NCBI GenBank assembly: GCA_907163375.1
Contig: CAJQUW010004454.1
Coordinates: 186,001-250,000, forward strand
Length of the DNA stretch: 64,000 nt
Source of the DNA: Prostheceraeus crozeri
Taxonomy: Eukaryota; Platyhelminthes; Polycladida; Euryleptidae
Direction: 5' to 3'
A model generated the notes under the pieces. It did no database searches, was not told where the DNA came from, and was given only the letters and a program-made list of their open reading frames with translations. Shown here in pieces: positions 1-11,480 of this stretch (position 1 is the first letter of the stretch; every line of letters starts with the position of its first letter). Position numbers and translations under genes: made by a program.

Positions 1-635
1 TTTTATGTCATGTTTGTCACTTACCACACACAGTAGCCTCCCTCTTGAGTACTCAACTTGAACTGAAGTAACCCAAACAGACTTCACGGGCAGGTGCATA
101 TTCAAATTTTGGTTTCAAAATCACTTCACCATCTTGAAGTGCTTGTACTGACCTCATTACATTTAACACGATGTTTGATTCACTATCGCAACCTCTGAAC
201 GACCAAAAGATAGAGGAAGGTGCTGACGAGATTCAGTTCAACCTCAGTATGTATCAACAAAGACTCACGACTAGTCCTATTTTAGTGTTGAGTTTGTTAC
301 AACCATCAGTATTTGCAATGTAAATCACAAGCTCAAGGGAAGTGATACAAGTGCACATCAAAGGCACTATTGCTGACCTATGATCGGCAATGAAATCATT
401 TTATATTTCATAATGAAAATATACCATTTTTTAGTGAAATATACGTAGGCCTGCACCGTAAATAGATCCAGTCATACGAATTTTTCGATTTACACTGCTA
501 TCATGCTACTTTTACTGCTCTTAGCAATGAAATTGAAATTAGATTGCATGCAGCATCGATATATTCCAAATAATGGAAGACCGAAGAAAGCAGTTTAGTC
601 ATACAAAGCTTCTTGTATATCAAAGCTAGGGCCTA
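1..635. other. Non-coding DNA, nothing recognised
   Basis: AT-rich sequence with no convincing exon, RNA gene or repeat boundary on either strand. Confidence 0.5.
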
Positions 636-745
636 TTAGTCCGGGAGCTAGCGTGAAGTTGTGCAGGGAACGAGGTAGTACATAAAACTTTCACATAGCA
701 TAGTACACCTCTAAACTACTGCAAAACTTCGCGTCTGCCGGATCA
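636..745 (+). repeat. Diverged end of the palindromic MITE family
   Basis: About 110 bp align loosely with the outer arm of the palindromic elements at 3840-4560 and 51463-52158. The shared landmarks occur in the same order: GCAGGGAACGAGG, an ACTTTCACA block, GTACACCT, then CGTCTGCCG. No matching inverted arm was found nearby, so this is an old single-ended fragment or a related family. Confidence 0.5.
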
Positions 746-902
746 GATCATTTGCTTTTCAGAAATAGAGAGGATAACACAATCCTATGTATTTCCAGTG
801 GTAAAATTGTGACATCTGAGGTGTTGACTCCATTTTTTCGAATTTTTGCTCATAAAAGTTACACAAATTGGTATTTTGTTGAACTGGTTATTATAGAAAT
901 CA

Positions 903-1122
903 TCTGCAGATCATGATCTTTCAAATGAGTTATCATTCAGTGACAGAGGATGAAGTAAAGTGTACAAACAGACACTTTTCGTTGGTGTAACTGCAAATTT
1001 TAACATTTTAACATAGAAATTTCAGGAAAATTGTTGATATACTTTAACGAAGTGTCTGTTTGTACACTTTACTTCATCCTCTGTCACTGAATGATAACTC
1101 ATTTGAAAGATCATGATCTGCA
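903..1122. repeat. Long hairpin with about 80-bp arms
   Basis: The arm at 903-985 (CTGCAGATCATGATC to the GACACTT block) is repeated as its reverse complement at 1046-1122, with only a few mismatches and a loop of about 60 bp. No coding potential or clear target duplication was seen. It is probably a short foldback MITE. Confidence 0.75.
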
Positions 1123-1899
1123 GTTTCCCTCAGAATAAAATGATATCATTTTATCATTGCCGATCTTTGCTGCTGACAAAGCGAGCCTGAAAACTTTGAC
1201 CTAAGAGATCGCCCATGTACAATCGCGTGCACTAAAGGGGAAGTCCTGCCCGTATAGCGCAGTGTTATGAACCCCCAGGAAGGTCCTCCTGGCACACCGC
1301 AGATCCTGAAATGCCTTAGTGCTGAAAGAAGGAAAATGGTATCTGATTCCTTTTGCCATGCTGTTCCAGGAAGTGGTTGTCGATCATAATTTTTGTGTCT
1401 GTTATTCTCTGTAAATAGTTAAAGTACTACTGAAGACTTTAGACTTATTGTTGTGAACGGTAACATTTGTAGAGTACAAAGGACATGTCTGTGATTGCGC
1501 CATGCGATCTCGATATCAGGTCCGGCGATGGATATGCTTCAAATATTCATTTCTTTTAGGCGTCTATGAAATTATCGATGTCTATTCACTCCATTGTCTA
1601 GCTTGTCTGATTTCATGGACAACAGAATACGTTAATCAAATCGCATAAAGGTTTGATGATCTTTCAGACTGGGGATCAGAGGAGGAAGCTGAAATATTCA
1701 GACTAGGAGATTGATTATCAACAGCAGCATTCAGAATTGATTAAAACAGTGTGCGAGATCATAGTTCCTGGCCAGTATTTATCCTAGCAGGCAGGAGTAC
1801 ACAATGTTGAGCACAATGCCTCAAGGAGGCCTCTTTGTCACCTCCTGGGCTTTGTTTTTGGTTGATCTGTCTGATACAATTGCTAGTTGACGTTAATAG
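1123..1899. other. Non-coding DNA before the retroelement
   Basis: No gene was recognised. The 5' end of the Penelope-like element may reach into the right part, but no terminal repeat could be defined by eye. Confidence 0.4.
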
Positions 1900-1945
1900 T
1901 AGACGGGAGATTTTGAGAAATAGCTTTAGTAGACACAAGAGATAT

Positions 1946-3840
1946 AATAAACTTATCTATAATAGCTTTTGATGATAATCAACTTAAATTGTTAGATAGA
2001 GGTCCGTCATACATTCCAAAACCAAAAGCATCCATAAATTGGCATAATAACATAATTGATGCTTCATTTGAGTCGCTTAAAAGGCAGATTCATCACAAGA
2101 TTTCATCTGAAAATAATTATGTTGATGATGCTTCCACACTTGACATTACACTTCTTGATCCAATTCACGAAAGTTTGTCTTTTATACATGATAAAGTTAA
2201 AGATATCACCATGAATTCACATATTCCTAAATCTGATGATTTCAAAGTTATCAAAAGCATCAAATCGATTCATAATGTCAGAATTCTTCCTGATAAAGCG
2301 AAACGAATTATAGCTTTAGAAGAATCTGATTATGAGTGTTTAAGTGCTCCTCATCTAGAAAATTACGAAGAAAAATCACACACCTTGCCTAGCACAGTTC
2401 AAAACGTTTTAACAAAAAGTTATCAATAATGGCACCTAAGCAAAATGAAGACATGAAAGATGCATTGCTGAAATTAAAATGTAGTGACCCTGTTCCAAGT
2501 CAACTGACTATTTTACCCAAAGACCACAAATCTCCTCTAAAGGGAAGACCTTTAGTTTCTGCGATAGGCACACCTGCAACCAGTCTTTCAAAATGTTTAA
2601 CATATTTTTTTGCTCCCTCTTTTGAATTTTGTATCTACCCACCTCAAGGACACTTTTACATTCTTAAACTCAATTATGGATATTTCGATTGATCATTCCA
2701 AACCATTTTTCTTTGGCTCTTTTGATGTGACAAATTTGTACTGTTCTATTCCGTTGACTGGTACTAATAATATATTTCCTATTGTATCTGATTTTTTTAT
2801 TGAACACAGATCATCTACCTCATTGTCGTCTATCAATGAATCGGATTTTATTAAATCATTAAAACTTGCGGTAACATCTGACATAATTTTCTTTAAAGGT
2901 CATTTTTATAAGCAAACCTCAGGTCTATCGATGGGTAATAATTTGTCACCTATTTTAGCTATCATTTACATGTTCTATATTGAAAGACAAATCTTATCCA
3001 ATAACCGTTCAAGGTTTATTCTCTGGAAACGATATACTGATGGCATTTTTGCTGTATCTGTTTCTCCTCTTGATAATTTGCTTCCAGAGTTGAACAATAT
3101 AAATGAATGTATTGATTTTACCCTGCTGATTCCAAGATTACGTTTTTAGATGCAATGATATCCTTCACAAATAATTCGTGTTTAAGTTCTTTTCACTCCA
3201 AATCAACACATAGTGGTCATCTTTTACCTTGGGATAGCTTTGTACCATTTTCACGGAAAATTAATTTACTGAAAAATGAATGTCTCCGAGTTCATCGTAA
3301 TTGTACCACACCTGTTTTAATTGAGAAAGGCTTAAATTTTATTAAACGCAGATTTATTTCAAACGGATATCCGAAGCAGCTTGTTGACAAGTATATTTCG
3401 AATTCGATTCCACCAATACACGAAAATAATAACAACAAACTGAATCAAACATATATTCGGATTCCTTTTATAAACGAAGCGCAAGCAAGAAAGGTTCATT
3501 CTGAGTTACACAAAATTCCAATTTTGAATGTAAAACCTGTTTTCGTAACTCCACCATCTTTAATAAGTCAGATAAAAAAGAAAGAATCAAATCCTTGCAA
3601 GTCTTGCCTTTGTAATAATAGTCATGTTTGTTATTTGAAAATGTTGCTTATAAGATCACATGTGATAAATGTAATGATAATTATATTGGTGAAGCACAGT
3701 GTACCATGAGAAAGAGAATCCAAGAACATCTTCATTTTAATAACAGTCTTGTTCATCAACATCTTTTATCAAAACATCTAGTGCCACCATCTGCCAATGA
3801 TATAAAAGTAGAAATCTTAATACGTAATTTCACTAATTAG
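1946..3840 (+). pseudogene. PLE reverse transcriptase and GIY-YIG endonuclease remnant
   Basis: Recognisable blocks run in PLE order. The N-terminal region has GPSYIPKPKASINW at about 1995-2040. An RT finger block with ILPKDHKSPLKGRPLVS lies at about 2510-2560. Then come FGSFDVTNLYCSIP (about 2710-2750), QTSGLSMGNNLSPILA (about 2910-2960) and a catalytic-motif position reading YTDG rather than the usual YxDD (about 3030). HSGHLLPWDSF follows, then KITCDKCNDNYIGE with RIQEH (about 3650-3730), which matches the PLE GIY-YIG nuclease. The coding sequence lies in several frames, so this is a dead copy. The family call is firm; the PLE subclade is not resolved. Confidence 0.8.
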
Positions 3841-4560
3841 TCAGGCAGCCAGAACGAGTTTCTGCAGGGAACGAGGCCGAAAGTGAGACTTTCACAGAAT
3901 GATGTACACCCTATGGCCACTACGAATCGGCACGTCTGCCGAGTTCTAGTGAGTTCCTCTTCTTGTCAAACAAGATCAAAGAAAAACACATGTAAATCCA
4001 ATAGCGTAGATGGCAGTTTTTTTCTAAAATGAAATTTTGTATGTTTTCTCTGATTGAACGCAAAGTACTAAGCCCAGAGTCATAATTTTTGGCATGGAAT
4101 GTCTTCAGGTAATTTCCTATGATGTGCATGTGCTTTTATCATGCATCTAATCGGCAATGTATGTGAGAATGTGATTGAATGTGGATAAAGTTGCTCAAAA
4201 TGCTTGTGCTTGCCGACATTAAGATGATCGCCAAATTTAAATGCGTTTAGCTTTATAGACAGGGGTGCATGGACATGAAAGGAAATGGCCTGAAGACATT
4301 CCATTCCGAAAATTATGACTCTGGCCTTATTACTTTGCGTTTAATCATAGAAAACATACAAAATCTCATTTTAGCCAAAAACTGCAATCTGCGTCCCATT
4401 GGATTTACATGTGTTTTTCTTTGATCCTGTCTGACAAGAAGAGGAACTCGCTAGAACTCGGCAGACGTGCAGATTCGTAGTAGGCAAAGGGTGTACATCA
4501 TTCTGTGAAAGTCTCACTTTCGGCCTCGTTTCCTGCAGAAACTCGTTCTGGCTGCCTGAC
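3840..4560. mobile_element. Palindromic MITE, 721 bp, TA target site
   Basis: Almost the whole element is an inverted repeat. The left end GTCAGGCAGCCAGAACGAG is mirrored at the right end, and similarity runs inward for over 300 bp per arm. TA flanks both sides (3838-3839 and 4561-4562), as expected for a Tc1/mariner-type target duplication. It has no transposase and so is non-autonomous. It lies inside the Penelope-like element and is therefore younger. A second copy is at about 51463-52158. Confidence 0.85.
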
Positions 4561-4850
4561 TAAATGTTTACGAACGCAAAATTTGTGAAAGATATTTCAT
4601 TAAAACCAAAAGGCCTGGAATCAATGTAATGTATAACAGTATGTAACATGATATCTTATCTAAATTTCACCATAGTATTCAGTTTGCATCTCATTTAAAA
4701 AATGTTATGTGATTTACTGTTAAAAATTATTTTCTTTCTTTTCTTGTTGCTCTGTTTGAGGTAGTTGTTGTTTTATTGAATTGAGAAAGACGTAGTCGAA
4801 AGCTCTTCAATATACTTCATTATTGACCTTGTCTTCGTTTTTATAAATTA

Positions 4851-5454
4851 AATATAACATGGTCATAGTACATAACATGGTCACTAGATAGCAAAATCTA
4901 GTGAAAAGAATCTGCTGTCACAAGTTTGCTTGAAAAATGCAGAAAATGGAAAATGTTTTTGCCACTTATGCTGATGCAGTACACCCACGTCAGATCCGAA
5001 AAACGTAGGCTCCGCGGAATATTACCGGATTATCGGATTACGGGCTTTGCATGGAATTTCTTACATATCAAAGTCATGCAGACATGGGTTTAGATTACTA
5101 TGGTTCACTTTTGGTTCTTCTAGAACCTGTGGGAAGGATACAACAGGACTTGACAACTGATATGAAAATGTTTAACATTCATTTTTAAGTCTAAGCAGAG
5201 GGATACAGACCCTGATGCAGCTTGACACTTCTTCCGATGATGAGAAATAACATGGCTTTCGGATTCTGGAGAGAAGCCTTTTGTTTGTCTCTTGTCCTAC
5301 TCTCCATAGTCTGAAGAATCATACGCATAAATTCAAGTCTCACTACTGGTCCCCGTGCTTTGTCAGAACTCTTTGCTTTAACGTCACTACTCTCCCATAT
5401 TCGGGGCTTAAACGGTTCTGACAACGTCAGGCTTTTCTAGAGCGTTTGTTGCTT
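4851..5454. other. Non-coding DNA, nothing recognised
   Basis: A short minus-strand open frame (5191-5424) has no recognisable domain and no supporting splice sites. Confidence 0.4.
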
Positions 5455-5572
5455 TTACTCCAGATGCCCTTCCTGTCGATTTCCAAGGACACGTTCGGGG
5501 CTCGTCCTCATGACCAGAAAATCGTTAGGCCAAGCATTTAACCACTGTGCCACGGAGACCACTCTACCTTTT
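5455..5572 (-). repeat. tRNA-derived SINE fragment
   Basis: The minus strand begins GGTCTCCGTGGCACAGTGG, which resembles a tRNA 5' half with a Pol III A box. It continues into GGGGCTCGTCC-type sequence rather than a proper T arm. A relative in the same orientation lies at about 17285-17410 and shares the downstream CCCTTCCTGT block in plus-strand sequence. This fits a dispersed tRNA-derived SINE rather than a tRNA gene. Confidence 0.55.
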
Positions 5573-6639
5573 GGAAATCTGTTCTCTTCCACCGCCTCTT
5601 CGCTTGATGTTTTACCTTTTGTTTATTTTCTGGCATTCGGTTTAAATTCCTTGTAGAATCACACGTTTAAAACCGGACCATCGCTTGCAAGTTTTGATCT
5701 CCGGTTAATCGAATACAATTTGCTGTGTGAAATTGCGCTCCCTTATTCTTCCGTCCGAATGTTGAGATTTCCGGATTATCGGAGTCTGGATAAACGAAGT
5801 TGTACTGCATGTGGATGACAGAGATTTTAGAAGTAAAAACTTTTAAGTTTGAAAGAAAACATTGTCTTATAGACTTCCGGTTTTTGATGTTAATATGTCG
5901 GAATTCGGTCCCCTCATCATCAGTTTTTAGCATTGCATCTCAGTATTATCATCATATGTGTCATTTAAATGCATTTCGGTCTAAAATCCTCTGCATATTT
6001 CGCTGATCGTCTGGTGTCCTACAACTGAAAGTGTTCTATTCTTGGAGTAGTTAATAATAACTGTTTGGCACGGATACAAATGCATTGGAATGAGTCGCGT
6101 TATTTTTATGCCGTCAGTTATTTATTTTGCTGCAATTGTTCTCTGGAGCTCCTTTCACAGTGAATTAGTTTGTGATATAATCCGTCGCACAAAACATTCC
6201 TTGTGAAGTCATTCGATGACTATAAACGTAGTTATAGACATTTTTGTTGTAAGCTTGCCAAATCTGGTTCATTGAGATCTGGTTTACTCAGTGTTGACAT
6301 TCTTCGGATATTGTCTGCGTCCTTTATCTCACTGGAAGCCTGTAGGAAGATTTAGTCAATCAGATAAACATTGACGCCCTACCATGGCTGCCATACCAAG
6401 AAATCGCAGATCAGTGAATCGAGACGGAGCCGAGCCGAGCCGTGAGTTTTCTTGGCTAGGTTGTCACTTTATTCAAACATGCACTTGATCAGCTCACACA
6501 GAGCTATCAAAAGTTAATTACATTGAAATCCATTAATTGATGTGATAGAATGGGGGAAGCATTTAATTGATGTCTTTTTCACAACGGATCGCTCTCAGGA
6601 TTCTAATCAGTAACTATTTAGTGCACAACGTATTTAGTA
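5573..6639. other. Non-coding DNA, nothing recognised
   Basis: Short open frames only, with no domains, splice-supported exons or repeat ends. Confidence 0.4.
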
Positions 6640-6900
6640 TCTCTATTACAGAATAAGATTGTTTAAATCTTTCAGATTACTAGAAGTTTAGACTGATTCA
6701 AAACGATGGCACCTAGTAAGTGGGTAAAAAGGAATTCCTAATGCCTTACAGAGATAGGAAAAAGTCGCGCGTTGTTTGCGGATTGCTGTAAATTCTATCG
6801 AAGTACTTCGATTGCCACGATTCCTTCAGATTCGGAGAATTCAGATCATTTCACACAAGTCCATTCGATAATAGCAGGCGCACGAAAATTGTTCTCTACT
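6640..6900 (+). repeat. Dispersed repeat R1, copy 1
   Basis: It shares a collinear 260-bp block with 14475-14830, 21445-21760 and 54765-55155. Landmarks are GATTGTTTAAATC, CTAGAAGTTTAGACTGATTC, a GATGGCAC block, CAGAGATAGGAAAAAGTCG, CTTCGATTGCCACGA and TTCAGATTCGGAGAATTCAG. It has no coding capacity, tRNA-like head or clear inverted ends. All copies in the window have this orientation. Confidence 0.8.
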
Positions 6901-8125
6901 TTATGTTCTGTTTCAGGCATATGTGATTATTCATTTACTTGTATCACTAATCATGCTGCATGAATTTACATGCGAAAAAATTCATCAATATTCACATTAA
7001 GAAAATAGTTGCATCCATTTCATGTAATGGATCAAGTCACCATCCAAATTGACAATATCACATGCTGTTCACATGCTGATTTGTATTTTAATTCTTTGGT
7101 TCTTTCGGCTGATGGTCATAGATTCTGACGATGCTGTGAAATATAAAGTTACCTACACAACTGGCGCAAAGATATCCATCTTAATTGCATTATTCTCGAT
7201 CACGAAACTGTCCTCGATCTTCGAGTTCGTGTATAGACATGATATCGAAAAATGCAATAAAGATGCATATTTTTCACTTGCTGTGTAAATAACTACTAAT
7301 TGTGCAAACTCTATTGTATCATCAAATTTGATATTAATCAGAGACAACTGCTGTTAAGGCCCAAGTGATGTTAAGGAAGTTGAGGATTATGACATGCTAT
7401 TCACTTGTAAAGTAATTCTGATGCTGATTACTTGGCTAATGCATAAATGCAATGAAAATTGATCTACAGCAGACAGCAATTAAATGATAGTAATTTTATA
7501 GCACGGACCACAAAAGACAGAACTAATCACCCTAGATGCGGCTGCTATTCGAGAAAATGCAATATCGGCGTGAGAAAGTCATAAAAGACACTGAAACCTT
7601 TAAATGGTAACATCCTTGATAAAACTCTCACTTCCAATGACCCAGTGCACAATAGAAATAATTGTCATTACACAATAACAGCAATTAGATGGTGAAGAAA
7701 TGTTTGAATTATTCAATAATCTTCTGTCTCTTCTTTCTTTTATGCATTGAGTGTAGCTGTAAACTTGCAATTAAGTTTTACTGCTTGTAAACAACAGCAG
7801 AGAACCCTCATCATTCCATCTCTTGTCTTTTAACTTTGCTTCTCTAGATCACCTTCAAGTGCGCATTCTTATGAAAAGATCAACGTCAAGTCGAAATCTG
7901 TCATCACATTTTTTCTTTTGACATCAGTTTCAATGACGCCATTATCTACTACTGTTAGAAGATCTTTGCGGGGCTGACGACGAACGGGCCCAAGGTAAAT
8001 GCTGACCTGCGAAACCTGACGCTTTCATTAAGGTGCGCGCCCTTCGCGGACAATTACCAGCGTGTTTACCGCTAACTTTCCTCACCAGTCATCATCTCCG
8101 CGTTAGCAGTAACAGACTTCGCAAG
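6901..8125. other. 5' flank of the Ig-receptor gene
   Basis: No further exon was recognised. The promoter and 5' UTR of the gene starting at 8126 should lie in the right-hand part, but no convincing TATA box or initiator was found. The receptor reading frame stays open upstream to 8033 without an ATG. Confidence 0.35.
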
Positions 8126-8717
8126 ATGGAGCGGAGGCTGAACCTCCTGTTCCTTCTCCTCACCTCCGTCAATGCTCTCAAAGTGTCTGTGGTCATTTCT
8201 CCATCCCCGACAGTCGTCCGCGGACAACAAGTGCAGATATTTTGTAATATTGATGGAATATTCAATTCGGCCATGTTCGGATTCAGAGTCTACCTCTTCT
8301 GCCCTGCATTTACACGGCGATCTCGTGTCCCGTGCTTCCAAGATTGTGTTCAAGGTTGTGCCAACATTCGGACCTGCCCTCAACGGAATCTTCTTTCCAG
8401 ATTCGCGTGTATGAGAATTACTTCAGACAATAGTCTCTCCTTCGTTTATTCGTTAGACAAAGTCGGAGATGAAGATGTAGGGGATTATATGTGTTTATTC
8501 CACGCCCAGAGATCGTCGATTCGAAGACTGGAAGTCATTGATCCGGTTTTGGATCGTCCGAAGGTCACGCCGGCGGTGATAGTGGAGAGACCGAAACCAG
8601 TGTTCATTCCAACACTTCCGGCTTCTCCACCGAAGCCGCCGACTACAACACGACGCAGCGCGCCTCTGAAATGGCCAGTGATTGTACCACTCACAACTTC
8701 TCCGAAACCTACGCCAG
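8126..8717 (+). CDS. Ig-ITIM receptor exon 1: signal peptide, Ig domain, stalk
   Basis: First coding exon (residues 1-197 plus one base of 198) of a predicted 476-residue type I membrane receptor. The ATG at 8126 has a good context (AAGATGG) and starts a signal peptide, MERRLNLLFLLLTSVNA; the same frame upstream has no ATG. Residues 18-140 form an Ig-like domain with Cys40 in the B-strand position (VQIFCNIDG) and Cys123 in the F-strand motif DVGDYMC. There are six further cysteines between them (59, 70, 74, 78, 84, 95) and no typical C-strand tryptophan. Residues 140-197 are a Pro/Thr/Lys-rich stalk. The exon ends at the donor CCAG|GTGAGG in phase 1. If the intron is retained, translation stops at 8755, giving a protein without a membrane anchor. 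Signal peptide and Ig domain share one exon. I do not recognise the family. Confidence 0.8.
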
Positions 8718-8862
8718 GTGAGGTAACACTGAAGCTTGTTGAGCATCCATGCTGAACAGCTAGTTTTGTTGCAGTCGATGACTTGATCAGCAAGTGACTT
8801 ATTTCATCCTGACGAGGAAGCCAACAAGGAGATTTGTAACTTTCACAGATGAATAATAGCAG

Positions 8863-8934
8863 CGCGCCTGGATGGATTTGAACCACTGACCTCTGGCATT
8901 CTATGCCATTGCTCTACCAACTGAGCTATCGACG
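8863..8934 (-). repeat. tRNA-like sequence, probably a pseudogene or SINE head
   Basis: The minus strand has a clear A box and D arm (TAGCTCAGTTGGTAGAGC) and a B-box-like GGTTCAAATCC. The acceptor stem pairs poorly and one T-stem pair is lost. The anticodon-loop position reads AGA, but the long variable arm of tRNA-Ser is absent. It is unlikely to be a working tRNA. Confidence 0.5.
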
Positions 8935-9429
8935 AATGACTGTTCCACCTTAGTCTTCAATTGATGAGTCAGTGTAACCAAGCCATTGGCATCTTCCACC
9001 TAGACAAATGCAATGTCAGTCAAACTGCTAATACCAAGATATCAGTAACGGAGACCGAGGGTGCAAACCGAACTAGAGCCGGACTCATTACCCAAACCAG
9101 ATTTATGTCCTACTTAAAAATGTCAGAGGCTACTGATTTTCAAGTTAAAAGTTTATGGAAACATAGGTGGCAACATTTCTGCTATTCAAATTTCATTTTG
9201 AGGCATTCGATGGGTCAGTTTTATCAAAACCATTTTGCACTAGGACCACTTTGACTGGACAGTTTGCAGACACACGTTTGAGGACCTGCAATCCGACATC
9301 CTATTATCAAAGTGTCAAGCAAACTGACAGAGTTCGTTATGTTCTCAGAGCAAACTGTCCAACAACTCTTCTGTCCGGTAACAAGAATCTTATTTACTCG
9401 GTTTCCTTGTGCGCTTTCACGACCATCAG
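8935..9429. other. Intron 1 sequence, unassigned
   Basis: Overlapping short open frames have no recognised domain. The right end may include more of the neighbouring LINE fragment. Confidence 0.35.
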
Positions 9430-10300
9430 TATCTGAAATTGCAGAGAAAAAATGGCTTGTTTCCTTCAACCCCTCAAAAACTCAGAGTATTCTGCACTAA
9501 CGACTTAAAGGAGATGATGATCATAGCATCAAGATGTCAGATAATGGGATCAGAGAAAAAGATTCCATCTCCTTCCTTGGATTGGCGGTTACGAAAGACT
9601 TGTCATAGAAACCGTGCATCCAGTCCATTAGCAAGCATGTAGCTAAAAACATTGGTAGTCTATGTCGTGCCAGCAGCTATCTTCCACCACAGACTGTCTG
9701 CTATCTTTACAAGTTCACTATTGGTCCTCTGTTGGAGTATTGTTGTCATCTGTGGGCCGGCGCCCCACAAACACATATCAGTTACCTTGAACGGGTTGAG
9801 AAACGTGTCAAGAATCTTATGGGTGAAAACTAGCTAACGATCGAGTTGCAGCCGTTCTCCGTCAGACGGGATGTTGCTTCAGTCAGATACTTGTCTCAGA
9901 TACTATTTCGGTAGAAGCAGCTCTGTAGTAAATGAGTGCGCATCCAAACCTAAGACCTTCTCCAGAAGCATACGCAGAGCTTAAGCACTACCATGTTATC
10001 GTGTGAGCTTAGAATACGCACGCACTGTGAGTCGCTCGAACAACTATTTTGTTCGACGCACGGCACAGCTTTGGAATCAGGTTCCCCAGACCACTTTCCC
10101 TGACCAATACAATCTTGATACTTTCAAGAGGCGTTCGAACAGGTTTCTGATGGGGACAGCTTAGTCAGATTAGAGGATCTGTTTTTTCTCTTTTATATAT
10201 CTAAACTAATGCAATTTATTACTTTTTCACTTCGTTCATAGCTTGTAGCTGTGCTAAGGGCGAAAATTCTGTAAAACAATTGTGATAGCGAATCAAGACT
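9430..10300 (+). mobile_element. LINE 3' fragment (Jockey/CR1-like)
   Basis: A 5'-truncated and mutated non-LTR retrotransposon with only the C-terminal end of the RT protein left. Readable pieces are WLVSFNPSKTQ (about 9450), SISFLGLAV (about 9570), KNIGSLCRASSYLPPQTVC followed by a YLYKFTIGPLLEYCCHLWAG block (about 9645-9760), YLERVEKRVKNLMG (about 9785) and RRDVASVRYLSQILF (about 9865). The terminal part has several frame changes and stops. The 3' part (about 10010-10260) matches the minus-strand fragment at 61895-62150. Exact clade is uncertain. Confidence 0.75.
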
Positions 10301-11219
10301 TTTGATCAGAGAAAGACTATGTGAATGGCTCGTCTCAAAGATCTCGTTCATAAAGCCTATCCGTGTCCTGATGTTTCTCTACGTATTCTGGCTTATTGAG
10401 TCCACAGAAATCCGGCACTCTACAACAATAAATGACTGGAACAGACACGCGCATTGAAAGCAATGTTGCGTCTCAGACATGCGTTGTCCTGACTACGATG
10501 AACTAAACGATGACGGCTCCCAGTGGTTGATAATGGTTAGATATCGGTACCGGCGATTCACGCTTCTCATCATTAGAAATAGGACCCTATTATTTGATGA
10601 AATAACTATCATCATATTTGATGAATATATCAACTTGCGGCGTGAATCAACAGCCATCGCCTCCGAGCGGCTGAAATGACAAATAACGGTTGTTCATTCT
10701 AGCCCCGCAAACTTAAACAAACGGAAAAGTCAGATTTCTGTGCTTGAGACTAATTAACCCATTATAGGCCCACGACACTATTGCTCATCAATAAAATCCA
10801 GCTGCTGTGTCCTCTGCTTCGCCACATTCACCACAGGCAGACCCTCGACGTGTGCAGAACATTATCTTGTTCTCAATATCTTGTTACCTTTTGTGCTGTC
10901 GACTTCCTCTTGCAAGATGTAGACAATGCCCTTTCCTGTGATCGTCTTCCGATTTGTCAGACACGCTAATGATGAAGTGATTGATACATCTCACTCCGGC
11001 ATCAATCCCCTACTACAAGCTGACTCAGCCTGACGAGAATATCGAGTTTCTGTTGACTGACCGTCGGACATGCGAGTAAATGTACTTTTTAGCCATGATC
11101 TATGAGAAAGGTGTAATTGATATGCGTGTGTTTTGACAAGGTTATCGGATACCTGTGGAATAGAAGATGACTGCAAGACTAAATCGCAGTTAAGTAACCA
11201 TTAGAATTGTGACTACTCT
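10301..11219. other. Intron 1 sequence, nothing recognised
   Basis: Short open frames only, with no domain or splice support. Confidence 0.4.
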
Positions 11220-11221
11220 CG

Positions 11222-11480
11222 AAGGTTTGGGTGGTAGCTCAGTTGGCTAAGGGCCCCACTCCAGCACAGAAGTGCAGAGGGTCCAGGGTTCGAGTCTGTC
11301 TCCTTGGGGACACTGAAGGTCATAATCCTGATGAGAGGAATGCCCCAAAGCATTTGAGGTTTGTAATGGCCAACAGTGTGGAGACAACTTTCTGAAGTCG
11401 AGGGAGGTGCTCTCCTTCGAGAAGAAGCGTCCGCTTTTCCTCAACAGAATGTTCTCAATTGACGTCACTTCATCAAATAT
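11222..11480 (+). repeat. tRNA-derived repeat
   Basis: It starts with GGTAGCTCAGTTGGCTAAG (A box and D arm) and has a B-box-like GGGTTCGAGTCTG about 60 bases on. The middle does not fold as an anticodon arm. About 170 bp of unrelated tail follow. The tRNA-like head at 15057-15150 (minus) resembles it, including the GTTCGAGTCTGTC-type end. This suggests a SINE family. Confidence 0.5.

Larger units (their letters stand above)
1900..4850 (+). mobile_element. Penelope-like retroelement, broken
   Basis: A degraded Penelope-like element (PLE). Reverse-transcriptase coding sequence is followed by a GIY-YIG-type endonuclease region, the order typical of endonuclease-bearing PLEs. The coding region is interrupted at several places and so is not functional. 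A palindromic MITE (3840-4560) sits near the end of the coding region, and PLE-like C-terminal sequence resumes at about 4563-4620. An AT-rich 3' tail runs to about 4850, where AAGACGTAGTCGAAAG faintly recalls the 3' end of other PLEs. Outer boundaries are approximate because no terminal repeats were found. Confidence 0.8.

Noticed and set aside
4780-4800. Hammerhead ribozyme at the PLE 3' end
   Set aside because: The GACGTAGTCGAAAG stretch recalls the motif, but the conserved CTGATGA core could not be found.
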